Positions 1 to 6,500 of a DNA stretch of 11,928 nucleotides are shown one piece after another. Source of the stretch: Deltaproteobacteria bacterium. GTDB lineage: Bacteria; Desulfobacterota; Desulfobacteria; Desulfobacterales; BuS5. A program made the position numbers and the translations under genes. The notes under the pieces were generated by a model. That model saw only the letters and a list, made by a program, of their open reading frames with translations, did no database searches and was not told where the DNA came from. How positions within the stretch are numbered: position 1 is the stretch's first letter; every line of letters begins with the position of its first letter. The DNA lies in contig JAGGWL010000234.1 of the NCBI GenBank assembly GCA_021157555.1, positions 1 to 11,928 of the forward strand, written 5' to 3'.

Positions 1-129
1 ATACTCCCCTTTTTCAAAATATGCTTTTCCGCTTTCAAAATATGCAGCTTTTTTCTCTTCATCGGATGAGCATCCGCATATTACGGTAAAAACAAAAATA
101 ACGAGCAGAAAATATTTCACAATACCCAT
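1..129 (-). CDS. Lipoprotein, probably TPR-containing (N-terminal 43 codons only)
   Basis: This is the beginning of a gene that runs off the left edge. The ATG at 129-127 is preceded by a good Shine-Dalgarno (GGAGG on the minus strand, 6 nt spacing). The first residues are a lysine-containing N-region and a hydrophobic stretch (residues 6-17), then ICGC followed by SSDEEKK. This is a plausible signal peptidase II lipobox with Cys20 as the lipidated residue, so the product should be a membrane-anchored lipoprotein. The mature part begins with AAYFESGKAYFEKGEY, which has the spacing of a TPR helix A (small residue, Y, G, A, Y, G-Y). TPR lipoproteins of this form occur in Desulfobacterota, including in exosortase-associated loci. 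The link to such a locus is inferred from the neighbouring TIGR03790 gene. Only 43 residues are visible, so the family call is tentative. Confidence 0.6.
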   Translation of the reverse strand, partial: MGIVKYFLLVIFVFTVICGCSSDEEKKAAYFESGKAYFEKGEY

Positions 130-135
130 CAAATA

Positions 136-140
136 CCTCC
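136..140 (-). promoter_or_regulatory. Shine-Dalgarno of the lipoprotein gene
   Basis: The minus strand reads GGAGG, then 6 nt, then ATG. It is the strongest ribosome binding site in the window and fixes the lipoprotein start at 129. It lies just outside the end of the adjoining palindrome. Confidence 0.7.
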
Positions 141-143
141 AGG

Positions 144-333
144 TTTTAGGAACAGGGACGAAATAACTTCCACAAGTAGACGCACAGATTTAGGTCAGGT
201 TTGTTCGATCTAAAAGTACAAAAGTTGCAGGAATAGCGAGCTATTTCAAGATTTTTGTGCTTTTATATCGGGCAAAGATGGCCTGAAGCTGTGATGTATA
301 GTTGGGGAAGTTGTTTCGTCCTCGTTCCTTAAA
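144..333. repeat. 190-nt imperfect palindrome, MITE-like element
   Basis: The two halves are inverted copies of each other around a centre near 238-239 (GAATAGC, 2 nt, GCTATTT). The outer arms are GGAACAGGGACGAAATAACT and its partner at about 304-328. The inner arms start with CACAG at 183 and end with CTGTG at 293, and 32 of 41 positions match there. Arms stay in register to within one base and there is no reading frame inside. It fills the gap between the TIGR03790 gene and the lipoprotein gene. The outer end recurs elsewhere in the window (2431-2454, 4538-4562, about 1623-1648), which suggests a dispersed non-autonomous element or a REP-like family. A long hairpin here could also reduce read-through between the two genes; there is no clear U-tract, so I do not call it a terminator. 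Confidence 0.8.
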
Positions 334-362
334 TAATAATTTTGAATTTGAATTAAGAAATT

Positions 363-1613
363 CTACTGATTTATAAAAGGGCGATATAATGGATCACCAA
401 TCAATACCATTTTCCATGACAAACATGGTTCGCTTATAATATAAACTTCAGCCAGAGTTAAATAGCCGTCTAAAAGAAACCCAAAGAATATTTCAGGCAC
501 CGGAAATGCCTGCACATATGGCTCGCCAACAGGGCCTATTGTTGCGGCGATCCCTTTCTCAAGCATAATTTTACACCATACACGGCTATGTTTCTTTTTT
601 AATGTTGTGCATTCACTGCTTGCGATGTGATATCCAACAGAGCCCGGTTTCCAGGAAAAAGAGTCAACATAGGAAGCAAGACTGTACCAGCCGCAGTAAA
701 GAGCAGCATCCGGGCATGCGCCCTTTTTAAAAAGCTCGCTTGTGCTATCAATGATAACAGGCATGATATCTTTTTTTTTCACAAGTTTTGCAGACTTATG
801 TATAGATTTATCATACACTTCATATGCTGAGAGTATTTTATCTTTTTTTTCTTTCCATCTTGCATCAAAATATGCTGTACCTTTTAATCCGGTTTTTTCC
901 ACTTTGATGCTGTCATCAATTATTCTTTTTACAATTTTATATGATGGTCCATCCAGCCTGCTGACCATTAATACATCTTTTTTCTTTAACACGAGCGTTT
1001 TATCTTTAAAACCGAGATAATAAGGGTTAGGAAGCCACCCTGCAAGTTTATAATTTTCCTTTAACACAAGCGCAACTTCAGAATCAAGCGAAGAGACTTT
1101 ATTCATTACACCTCGCCGCTGCTTTTTTTGTTTTAATCTCTCCAGCGCTTTGTTCAGCTTTTTTGCTGCTGCCTGATTCTCTGCTTTTAATAGCTTCAAC
1201 TTTTTTTCAATATTCAGCTTTTCTATATCAGATTCGGCTATTTCATTTTTTTCTTTTTTACCCAAAGGAGGTGCGGCAACTCTTAAAGGGAGACCATACA
1301 TAATCAGAATACATCTGATCTGACTTTTTACAGCACCACTTGTTATAAACTTCCTGACCGGCTCAACAATTTTTATTTCATAAGCCATACGGCTGCAAGT
1401 CTCTTTGCCTGTTATATCTATTTTTAATAAATTAGTTTTGGAAATTTCCCTTTTTTCCATATAATATTTTGCAAGTTCAATGCTCATGGGGTCATTAGCA
1501 TTAGCAAGCACAAGAATCTCCTCAGGAACAAGTGCAAAGCAAGAAGATGATACAAAACAGATGCTAAAAACTAAAAAAAGAATGCAATTACAGTACCATG
1601 TGTTTTTTATCAT
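363..1613 (-). CDS. TIGR03790 family secreted protein
   Basis: A 416-residue protein of unknown biochemical function. The N-terminus is a signal peptide (hydrophobic residues 10-25, likely cleavage after CFA at 27) followed by VPEEILVLANANDPMSIELA, the typical opening of the TIGR03790 family, and KREIS at 55-59. The C-terminal part has GYHIASSE (327-334), a conserved-looking histidine segment, IGPVGEPY (359-366) and the closing GDPLYRPF (406-413), also typical of the family. Residues about 119-170 are a Lys/Glu-rich, probably coiled-coil insertion. The family is reported mainly from genomes with exosortase/PEP-CTERM sorting. The start follows the cbiR stop after 8 nt, with only a weak TAGG ribosome site, so translation may be coupled to cbiR although the functions look unrelated. 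A caspase-like hydrolase fold is possible but not shown. Confidence 0.85.
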   Translation of the reverse strand: MIKNTWYCNCILFLVFSICFVSSSCFALVPEEILVLANANDPMSIELAKYYMEKREISKTNLLKIDITGKETCSRMAYEIKIVEPVRKFITSGAVKSQIRCILIMYGLPLRVAAPPLGKKEKNEIAESDIEKLNIEKKLKLLKAENQAAAKKLNKALERLKQKKQRRGVMNKVSSLDSEVALVLKENYKLAGWLPNPYYLGFKDKTLVLKKKDVLMVSRLDGPSYKIVKRIIDDSIKVEKTGLKGTAYFDARWKEKKDKILSAYEVYDKSIHKSAKLVKKKDIMPVIIDSTSELFKKGACPDAALYCGWYSLASYVDSFSWKPGSVGYHIASSECTTLKKKHSRVWCKIMLEKGIAATIGPVGEPYVQAFPVPEIFFGFLLDGYLTLAEVYIISEPCLSWKMVLIGDPLYRPFINQ

Positions 1614-1620
1614 TAAAAAA

Positions 1621-1648
1621 CCTAAGGAACGGGCACGAAATAACTTTC
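1621..1648 (+). repeat. Copy of the dispersed repeat end at the cbiR stop codon
   Basis: The plus strand reads TAAGGAACGGGCACGAAATA, then ACTT, a close match to the left arm of the palindrome at 144-333 (TTAGGAACAGGGACGAAATA). Read on the minus strand it encodes the last residues of the CbiR-like protein, its TAG stop, and the weak TAGG upstream of the TIGR03790 start. It points in the opposite direction to the copy at 2431-2454, so the two copies bracket cbiR as an inverted pair. Confidence 0.7.
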
Positions 1649-2425
1649 TACGAATTGTAGAGAGTCTATTAAGTGTTCATATGAAAAGACTTCCAAAGAT
1701 ACTATTCCTGAAAACCGTTTTAGAATATTTATAACTTTAGCAGCCTCTTTTTCAGGTAATCTGTTAAGGGAGGTGTGATCTTTATTATTTTCAACTCCGT
1801 GAACATGCAGGATTGGAATACGCTGGGAATGCTTGTTGAAAATCTCTTCAACATCTTTTTTTTGCAGTATAATGTGTCCCATATCAAAACATATAGGAAG
1901 ATTATAATCTATTATTATTTTTTCAATCCAGTCAAACGGATAAATAAGAGTTTCAATAGAAAGGCTTTCAGACTTTATTCCTGTCGATATCAACATTTCC
2001 ATGCTCTCTCTGATAAGATTTTGCCATATTTTTAAGCCCTTTTCATCCTGACAAGTCTTGGTATCGCATTCAAAATGAAGCGTATGTGTGGATGGGTGTA
2101 ATATAGATGTGAGGTCCATGACCATTTTGATGGTTTCTACGGCTTTTATACGTTCTGTTTTATTCTGGCTGCCAAGGAGAATATCAAGGGGTAAATGAAT
2201 ATTAAATGTAACGTCCAAATCATCCGCCAATGAACGTAACGCTTTAATATCCCTGTGGTCTGGAAGACTATCAGGCGAGCTTTCAAATAATATAAGCTCT
2301 ATTTCATCCATATATGGAGCCAGCATTCTCACATTAGAGAGAATATTATCAGGATAAATATAAGAGGTTGTACAAATTTTAAAGGGATATTTTTTTTTGT
2401 AAGATTTTTCTATTGATTTATACAT
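1622..2425 (-). CDS. cbiR: CbiR-like cobamide-remodelling hydrolase (AP endonuclease 2 superfamily TIM barrel)
   Basis: 267 residues with the layout of a xylose-isomerase-like/AP endonuclease 2 TIM barrel. Candidate metal ligands sit at strand ends: E43 in IELILFE, H77 in NIHLPLD, H117 in LHFE, E158 in SIET, D181 and H184 in FDMGH, H207/H209 in LHVHG and E245 in SLEVF. The opening FKICTTSYIYPDNILSNV and the placement directly after cobD and cbiB fit CbiR, first described in Akkermansia muciniphila. CbiR hydrolyses the phosphoribosyl bond in the cobamide nucleotide loop, allowing the lower ligand to be replaced. Its product, adenosylcobinamide phosphate, would rejoin the CobD/CbiB route. The start is set by GGAG 5 nt before ATG. 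The start region and the last residues (SYFVPVP) lie in copies of a dispersed repeat end, so the last 7-9 residues may be repeat-derived. A generic sugar-phosphate isomerase is the alternative reading. Confidence 0.75.
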   Translation of the reverse strand: MYKSIEKSYKKKYPFKICTTSYIYPDNILSNVRMLAPYMDEIELILFESSPDSLPDHRDIKALRSLADDLDVTFNIHLPLDILLGSQNKTERIKAVETIKMVMDLTSILHPSTHTLHFECDTKTCQDEKGLKIWQNLIRESMEMLISTGIKSESLSIETLIYPFDWIEKIIIDYNLPICFDMGHIILQKKDVEEIFNKHSQRIPILHVHGVENNKDHTSLNRLPEKEAAKVINILKRFSGIVSLEVFSYEHLIDSLQFVESYFVPVP

Positions 2426-2430
2426 TATTT

Positions 2431-2454
2431 CTCCTCGTTCCTTATCGTTCCTTA
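2431..2454 (-). repeat. Repeat end with a 10-bp tandem duplication, holding the cbiB stop and the cbiR ribosome site
   Basis: On the minus strand TAAGGAACGA occurs twice in direct succession (2454-2445 and 2444-2435), followed by GGAG. The first TAA is the stop codon of cbiB. The second unit continues as AAGGAACGAGGAGAAATAAT, which matches the end of the 144-333 palindrome except for one missing base. Its GGAG (2434-2431) is the Shine-Dalgarno of cbiR, 5 nt before the ATG. Confidence 0.75.
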
Positions 2455-3390
2455 GAAAATATCAATTAGAACAACGGCAAGCAAGGAGGCGACTAACATA
2501 AGATCACAAGCTTTTGGTATATGATCAATGCAAACTCCCCTAAAGTTTCGGCCAATATATGGTTTGTTGACAATTTTCCCGAAATATTCACCTGGACCGC
2601 CAAGCCGGACTCGTAAGGTGCCCGCAAAAGGGGCCTCGGAAAATCCTGCATTAGGGCTTGAATGTTTTCTGCCGTCTTTGAGCGCAGATTTAAATGCCTT
2701 TAATCCTCTGTTTGCAAGTATTTGAGCAGCCAGGGATATAAAAAAAACAGAAATACGAGCCGGTAAAAAATTGGCAGCATCATCAATCCTGGCGGCCGGC
2801 TTTCCGAATTCAATATATTTTTCATTCTTATAACCTACCATGGAATCTAATGTGTTAACCATTTTATACGCCATGGCAAGGGGAGCGCCTCCAATTGCAG
2901 CAAAAAAAAGTGGGGAAACTACACCATCGACAAAATTTTCAGCAACAGTTTCTACTGTGGCTCTTGCTACGTCTTGTTGCGTTAGCTGTGCAACATCTCT
3001 GCCAACAATATAAGAAACTTTTTGTTTCGCTTCATTCAATTGATTCTGTTTTAAAGATATATATACGTCCATAGCTGCATCATTAAGTGATTTGGACGAA
3101 ATTGAATAATATATAATTATAATCTCAATAATATTTTTTAAGCCGGAATCTATTAACCCTGCTGTTGAAACCAGGGCAAAGGTGATTGCCCATACCAAAA
3201 CAATCAAGGTTACAGCAAACAGGGCACCTGACCAGAACAGCTTGAGCCTCAGCCTCCTGAACCATGGTTCTGCCAATGTTATGGCGTTTCCCATCAATCG
3301 TACCGGATGAGGAAGATTATGCGGATCGCCGATTATAAGATCAAGCGCAAAGGCGGCAGGAAGTATCAAAAAAGGGAACAAAGATTCCAT
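2452..3390 (-). CDS. cbiB: Adenosylcobinamide-phosphate synthase CbiB
   Basis: An integral membrane protein of 312 residues from the ATG chosen here. It joins adenosylcobyric acid to aminopropanol phosphate (made by CobD) in the late nucleotide-loop stage of cobamide synthesis. Family signatures are DLIIGDPHNLPHPVRLMG near the N-terminus, the central GRDVAQL and ATVETVAENFVDGVVSPLFF region, NTLDSMVGYKNEKY, and the C-terminal DGRKHSSPNAGFSEAPFAG with LGGPGEYFG. Several hydrophobic segments flank these loops. A TTG at 3405 would extend it by five residues; I prefer the ATG at 3390 because family members begin just before the LLDLLLGDP-type segment. Neither start has a clear ribosome site, and the cobD stop is 17 nt upstream, which fits translational coupling. 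The stop codon lies in a repeat end. Length is normal. Confidence 0.93.
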   Translation of the reverse strand: MESLFPFLILPAAFALDLIIGDPHNLPHPVRLMGNAITLAEPWFRRLRLKLFWSGALFAVTLIVLVWAITFALVSTAGLIDSGLKNIIEIIIIYYSISSKSLNDAAMDVYISLKQNQLNEAKQKVSYIVGRDVAQLTQQDVARATVETVAENFVDGVVSPLFFAAIGGAPLAMAYKMVNTLDSMVGYKNEKYIEFGKPAARIDDAANFLPARISVFFISLAAQILANRGLKAFKSALKDGRKHSSPNAGFSEAPFAGTLRVRLGGPGEYFGKIVNKPYIGRNFRGVCIDHIPKACDLMLVASLLAVVLIDIF

Positions 3391-3407
3391 AATTATAAAA
3401 TTCAAGT

Positions 3408-4490
3408 TTAAACTTTTTGGATGAGTTCTTTAAGTTTATCTGAAAAAAGATCATTTACAGCACTTGCTTGCAAGGAAAACCGGATAAATTGATCGGATAA
3501 CCCAGTAAAATTAGCACAATTTCTTACAAGTATCCTTTCCTGCAATAAACGTTCACAGATTAAATCCGCTTTAAGTCCGCCGTACAATTTTGCAAGTATA
3601 AAGGTCGCTTTTCCTGGGAAAAATTTAATTCTATCAAGCTCTTTAAATTTTGTTAAAAACTTTTTTTTTTCTTTATAAATAAACGCTCTGGTTTGATTAA
3701 TAAAAAGATCGACCTCATCTTTTTGCTCCATAAGATAAATGACAGCAGCCTGAGCAAGTACGTTCATTGTCCAGGGCATGGATGCAAGGCGTATTTTTTC
3801 AATAATACCAGCGCTTGAAATCATAAATCCTATTCGCAAACCTGGTATTTTGAAAATTTTGGACATGGAATTCAAAACAATTATATTATCAAGACCTCTA
3901 TTTACCATGCTCTCATTGTCTGCCGAGGTTACAAACTGTAAATATGATTCATCAATAATAAATAATTTATCAGGATGGGACCGGCATATTTCTTCAAGTT
4001 CCACAGCCGGTATAATAGTACCTGTCGGATTATTAGGATTGCATATAAAAACTGCATCAAAATTTTTAACAGTGCTATTTATTGAGTCTATAGAATGCTT
4101 AAAATCATCCGTTTCCGCTGCTGTTAAATATTGATGATCTATATTATTCATTATACAGGAATCAGCATAATCTGCATATGTGGGGCCGAGTATAAGCGCT
4201 TTTTTTATTTTCAGGACTCTTGGAATTGAATAAATAAACTCCGTAGTACCATTACCCGCTATTACCGATGCATCCGGAATTCCATTTCTTTTCGCAAAAG
4301 CAAATCTGGCTTTGGCCGCATCTACTTCAGGCAGACAGCATATGGAATCGACTTTTTCTTTTATAAATTCCAGAAGACCCGGCAGGGGGCCAATCGGATT
4401 TACATTGCTGCTCATGTCTGTTATGTCAGATGGTTTGCATCCCAGCATATTCGCTGTTTTAAATATATTTCCACCGTGACCTGTAAGCAT
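3408..4490 (-). CDS. cobD: Threonine-phosphate decarboxylase CobD (PLP-dependent)
   Basis: 360 residues, fold-type I aminotransferase family. It decarboxylates L-threonine O-3-phosphate to (R)-1-amino-2-propanol phosphate, the linker used by CbiB. Visible motifs are GHGGN at 4-8 and SSNVNPIGP at 27-35, characteristic of CobD rather than HisC, then NPNNPTG at 151-157, DESY at 180-183, the PLP lysine K211 in NSMSK, GLRIGF at 217-222 and the substrate-binding R337 in FIRFS. The adjacent cbiB supports the call; HisC is the main alternative and less likely. The gene contains an A10 run at codons 274-277 (3661-3670). There is no convincing ribosome site: AAAGG lies about 16 nt before the ATG, within a weak AT-rich stem-loop (4498-4524). 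The intergenic region is too short for a cobalamin riboswitch. Confidence 0.92.
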   Translation of the reverse strand: MLTGHGGNIFKTANMLGCKPSDITDMSSNVNPIGPLPGLLEFIKEKVDSICCLPEVDAAKARFAFAKRNGIPDASVIAGNGTTEFIYSIPRVLKIKKALILGPTYADYADSCIMNNIDHQYLTAAETDDFKHSIDSINSTVKNFDAVFICNPNNPTGTIIPAVELEEICRSHPDKLFIIDESYLQFVTSADNESMVNRGLDNIIVLNSMSKIFKIPGLRIGFMISSAGIIEKIRLASMPWTMNVLAQAAVIYLMEQKDEVDLFINQTRAFIYKEKKKFLTKFKELDRIKFFPGKATFILAKLYGGLKADLICERLLQERILVRNCANFTGLSDQFIRFSLQASAVNDLFSDKLKELIQKV

Positions 4491-4497
4491 TTTTTAA

Positions 4498-4524
4498 AAT
4501 AAATTACCTTTCGTAAAATTTATT
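4498..4524 (-). other. Weak AT-rich stem-loop upstream of cobD
   Basis: On the minus strand AATAAA, two bulged bases, then TTAC pair with GTAA and TTTATT around the loop GAAAG. The loop and its edge hold the only Shine-Dalgarno-like AAAGG before the cobD ATG. The stem is short and AT-rich, so it may have no role. Confidence 0.25.
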
Positions 4525-4537
4525 GGATTTTAGAAAC

Positions 4538-4562
4538 GGGGAAGTTGTTTCGTCCTCGTTCC
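4538..4562 (-). repeat. Solo copy of the palindrome end, abutting the msbA stop
   Basis: This 25-nt segment is identical to 304-328, the right outer arm of the 144-333 palindrome, in the same orientation. On the minus strand the msbA stop TAG (4565-4563) runs straight into GGAACGAGGACGAAACAACT. No matching inverted arm is seen nearby, so this is a single end rather than a full palindrome. Confidence 0.85.
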
Positions 4563-6320
4563 CTATATTGAAGAATGATTATTAAACTGCATCTGATACA
4601 ATTTGTGATATTCCCCCTGTTTTGCAATCAGCTCTTTATGTGTCCCTTCTTCCACAATCCGGCCGCCTACAATTACAACTATCCTGTCCGCGTAACTGAT
4701 GGTGGAGAGCCTATGGGCAATAACAAATGTTGTGCGGCCTTTCATAAGATTTTCCAAAGCTTTTTGAACAAGCATTTCGGATTCGGTGTCAAGCGATGAT
4801 GTGGCTTCGTCCAGGATCAGGATAGGCGCGTCTTTTAGCAGAGCTCGGGCAATACATATTCTTTGCCTTTCTCCCCCTGAAAGACGATTTCCCAGCTCAC
4901 CAATGGAAGTATCAATTTTTTTTGGCAGACGTTGTATAAAATCGTATGCATAAGCTGCTCTGGCCGCTTTTTCGATATCTTCTTCCGAAGCATTATGATT
5001 GCCGTAAGCAATGTTATTTCTGATAGTATCGTTAAAAAGAATCGGGGACTGGGTTACTATAGCGATCTGTTCACGGAGAGAAGCAATAGATGCATTTTTG
5101 ATATCGGTTCCATCAATAAGCAATGCCCCTTTCCATACGTCGTAAAATCTTGGTATAAGGTTTACCAGAGATGTTTTGCCTCCTCCGCTCATACCCACCA
5201 GGGCGATGACTTCTCCTGCGTGGGCCCGCAGATTGATATCTTTCAGAGCCATTACATCTCCGTATTTAAAAGAAACATTTTCAAATGAGACATCATGCGA
5301 TCCCTGCTTGATGATTACAGGGTTAGCAATTTCCTTAATATCTGTCTTTTTTTCAATAATTTCAAAAACCCGGTCTGCCCCGGCAAGCCCAGCCTGCATA
5401 ACATTATTGAGTTTACTTAATTTTTTAACCGGTCCGTACAGCATAAGCACAGCACCCATAAATGAAAAAAAAGTGCCTGGTGTTGAAGCTCCTGCAATAA
5501 CTTGTGAACCGCCATACCAGATAACAAAGGCAACTCCAATGCCTCCTAAAAATTCCATCACAGGTGATGTAAGCTCTTTGGCTTTGACGGATTTTAGCTC
5601 AAGTTTAAACAGAGCTTTTGTTTTCTCCATAAAACGCCTGTTTTCATAATCTTCCATTCCAAAGGCTTTTACTATAATATTTCCCGTGAATGTCTCGTGC
5701 AAAAAAGAATTAAGTTCGCCAACTGCCTCCTGGGTACCCGTGCTTATTTTTCGCACCCTTTTTCCTATTTTTACAATTGGAAAAAAAGCTATAGGAATTA
5801 CTATAATTGCAAATGCGGCCATTTTCCAGTCTCGGTAAAAAATAACAGATGTCAAACCTATAATAGTAAAAACATCTCTTAATGCGCCTGTAACAGCAGT
5901 CGAAACCATAGCCTTAATAATATTGACATCATTTGTGATGCGTGACATCAAGACTCCGGTTGTTTCTTTATGAAAAAAAGAGATTGGGAGTTCGGAAATT
6001 TTACTGTAAATAGAATTTCTCAGGCGTCTTATTATGTCCTGACCAACATAACTCATAAAATATTCCTGGCCGTACATAGCAGCACCTAAAATAAAATAAA
6101 CCAGAATAACAGCGAGTGGGATCAATTTAAGCATACCGGCATCTTTGTTTATAAATATATCGTCAACCACCGGTTTTATTAAAAATGGTATGGAAGAAGT
6201 AGCCCCAGCCTGAATTAACATGCAGATCATGGCGATCAACAGCTTTACCCAGCTCCCTTTAACAAGTGTAAATAGATGCTGGTTGCGTGCTTTTATTATG
6301 GTTTTATCTATTTGTTTCAT
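4563..6320 (-). CDS. msbA: Lipid A export ABC transporter, permease and ATPase (MsbA)
   Basis: A 585-residue half-transporter that works as a homodimer in the inner membrane and flips core lipid A to the periplasmic leaflet. The N-terminal half (about residues 20-320) is the six-helix exporter domain, with typical FFHKETTGVLMSRITNDVN at 115-133 in a cytoplasmic loop. The nucleotide-binding domain (about 343-578) has Walker A GMSGGGKT (376-383), Q-loop Q424, signature LSGGERQR (480-487), Walker B ILILDEA (500-506) and H-loop H536. All catalytic elements are intact. Placement after the lpx genes supports lipid A as the substrate, although other exporters share this architecture. No Shine-Dalgarno precedes the ATG, which lies 17 nt from an imperfect palindrome. 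The stop codon abuts a dispersed repeat end. Confidence 0.88.
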   Translation of the reverse strand: MKQIDKTIIKARNQHLFTLVKGSWVKLLIAMICMLIQAGATSSIPFLIKPVVDDIFINKDAGMLKLIPLAVILVYFILGAAMYGQEYFMSYVGQDIIRRLRNSIYSKISELPISFFHKETTGVLMSRITNDVNIIKAMVSTAVTGALRDVFTIIGLTSVIFYRDWKMAAFAIIVIPIAFFPIVKIGKRVRKISTGTQEAVGELNSFLHETFTGNIIVKAFGMEDYENRRFMEKTKALFKLELKSVKAKELTSPVMEFLGGIGVAFVIWYGGSQVIAGASTPGTFFSFMGAVLMLYGPVKKLSKLNNVMQAGLAGADRVFEIIEKKTDIKEIANPVIIKQGSHDVSFENVSFKYGDVMALKDINLRAHAGEVIALVGMSGGGKTSLVNLIPRFYDVWKGALLIDGTDIKNASIASLREQIAIVTQSPILFNDTIRNNIAYGNHNASEEDIEKAARAAYAYDFIQRLPKKIDTSIGELGNRLSGGERQRICIARALLKDAPILILDEATSSLDTESEMLVQKALENLMKGRTTFVIAHRLSTISYADRIVVIVGGRIVEEGTHKELIAKQGEYHKLYQMQFNNHSSI

Positions 6321-6333
6321 TAAAAATATATTT

Positions 6334-6363
6334 TATATAATGAGCCAGTTTCAAAATGTTCAA
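6334..6363 (-). promoter_or_regulatory. Possible weak promoter for msbA inside the palindrome end
   Basis: On the minus strand TTGAAC (6363-6358) is followed after 18 nt by TATATA (6339-6334), close to the msbA ATG at 6320. Both boxes are partial matches and the region is AT-rich, so chance is a real alternative. Confidence 0.2.
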
Positions 6364-6500
6364 TTTTGTTCGAGGTCAAGAAAGACAAAAATTTTAACCA
6401 CAGGAATACATTAAGTATTTCGAGGATTAAACCCTTTTTAAGATCAGGTTGTCTGACGCAGAGATCGGGCAAAAGGGGACGTTTTGAAATTAGCTCATAA
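6338..6500. repeat. 163-nt imperfect palindrome between the acyltransferase gene and msbA
   Basis: The outer arms pair around a centre near 6419: AATGAGCCAGTTTCAAAATG on the left (from 6339) and its near-complement CGTTTTGAAATTAGCTCAT on the right (to 6498). Inner arms (TTTTGTTCGAGGTCAAGAAAGAC against GTCTGACGCAGAGATCGGGCAAAA) and the central GAATAC/GTATTT also pair, with about 14 extra bases in the right arm. The right end covers the last codons and TAA stop of the acyltransferase gene. The left end is 17 nt from the msbA ATG. It shares TTTGCCCGAT with the 144-333 palindrome but is otherwise a different sequence. A MITE-like or REP-like element is the likely identity. Confidence 0.75.

Noticed and set aside
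144..333. A CRISPR array or tandem repeat
   Set aside because: The repeated parts are inverted arms of one palindrome; there are no regularly spaced direct repeats or spacers.
1622..2425. Endonuclease IV (DNA repair) as the function of the TIM-barrel protein
   Set aside because: The superfamily fold fits, but the expected endonuclease IV motifs were not recognised and the neighbours are cobamide genes.
3408..4490. Histidinol-phosphate aminotransferase
   Set aside because: The N-terminal GHGGN and SSNVNPIGP motifs and the adjoining cbiB point to CobD; there are no histidine genes nearby.
4491..4562. A cobalamin riboswitch upstream of cobD
   Set aside because: The gap is only 72 nt, a third of it is the repeat end, and no B12-box-like sequence is visible.
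5176..5649. A 157-codon plus-strand open frame
   Set aside because: It is antisense to the msbA coding region and reads as low-complexity Pro/Ser/Thr-rich sequence typical of a shadow frame.
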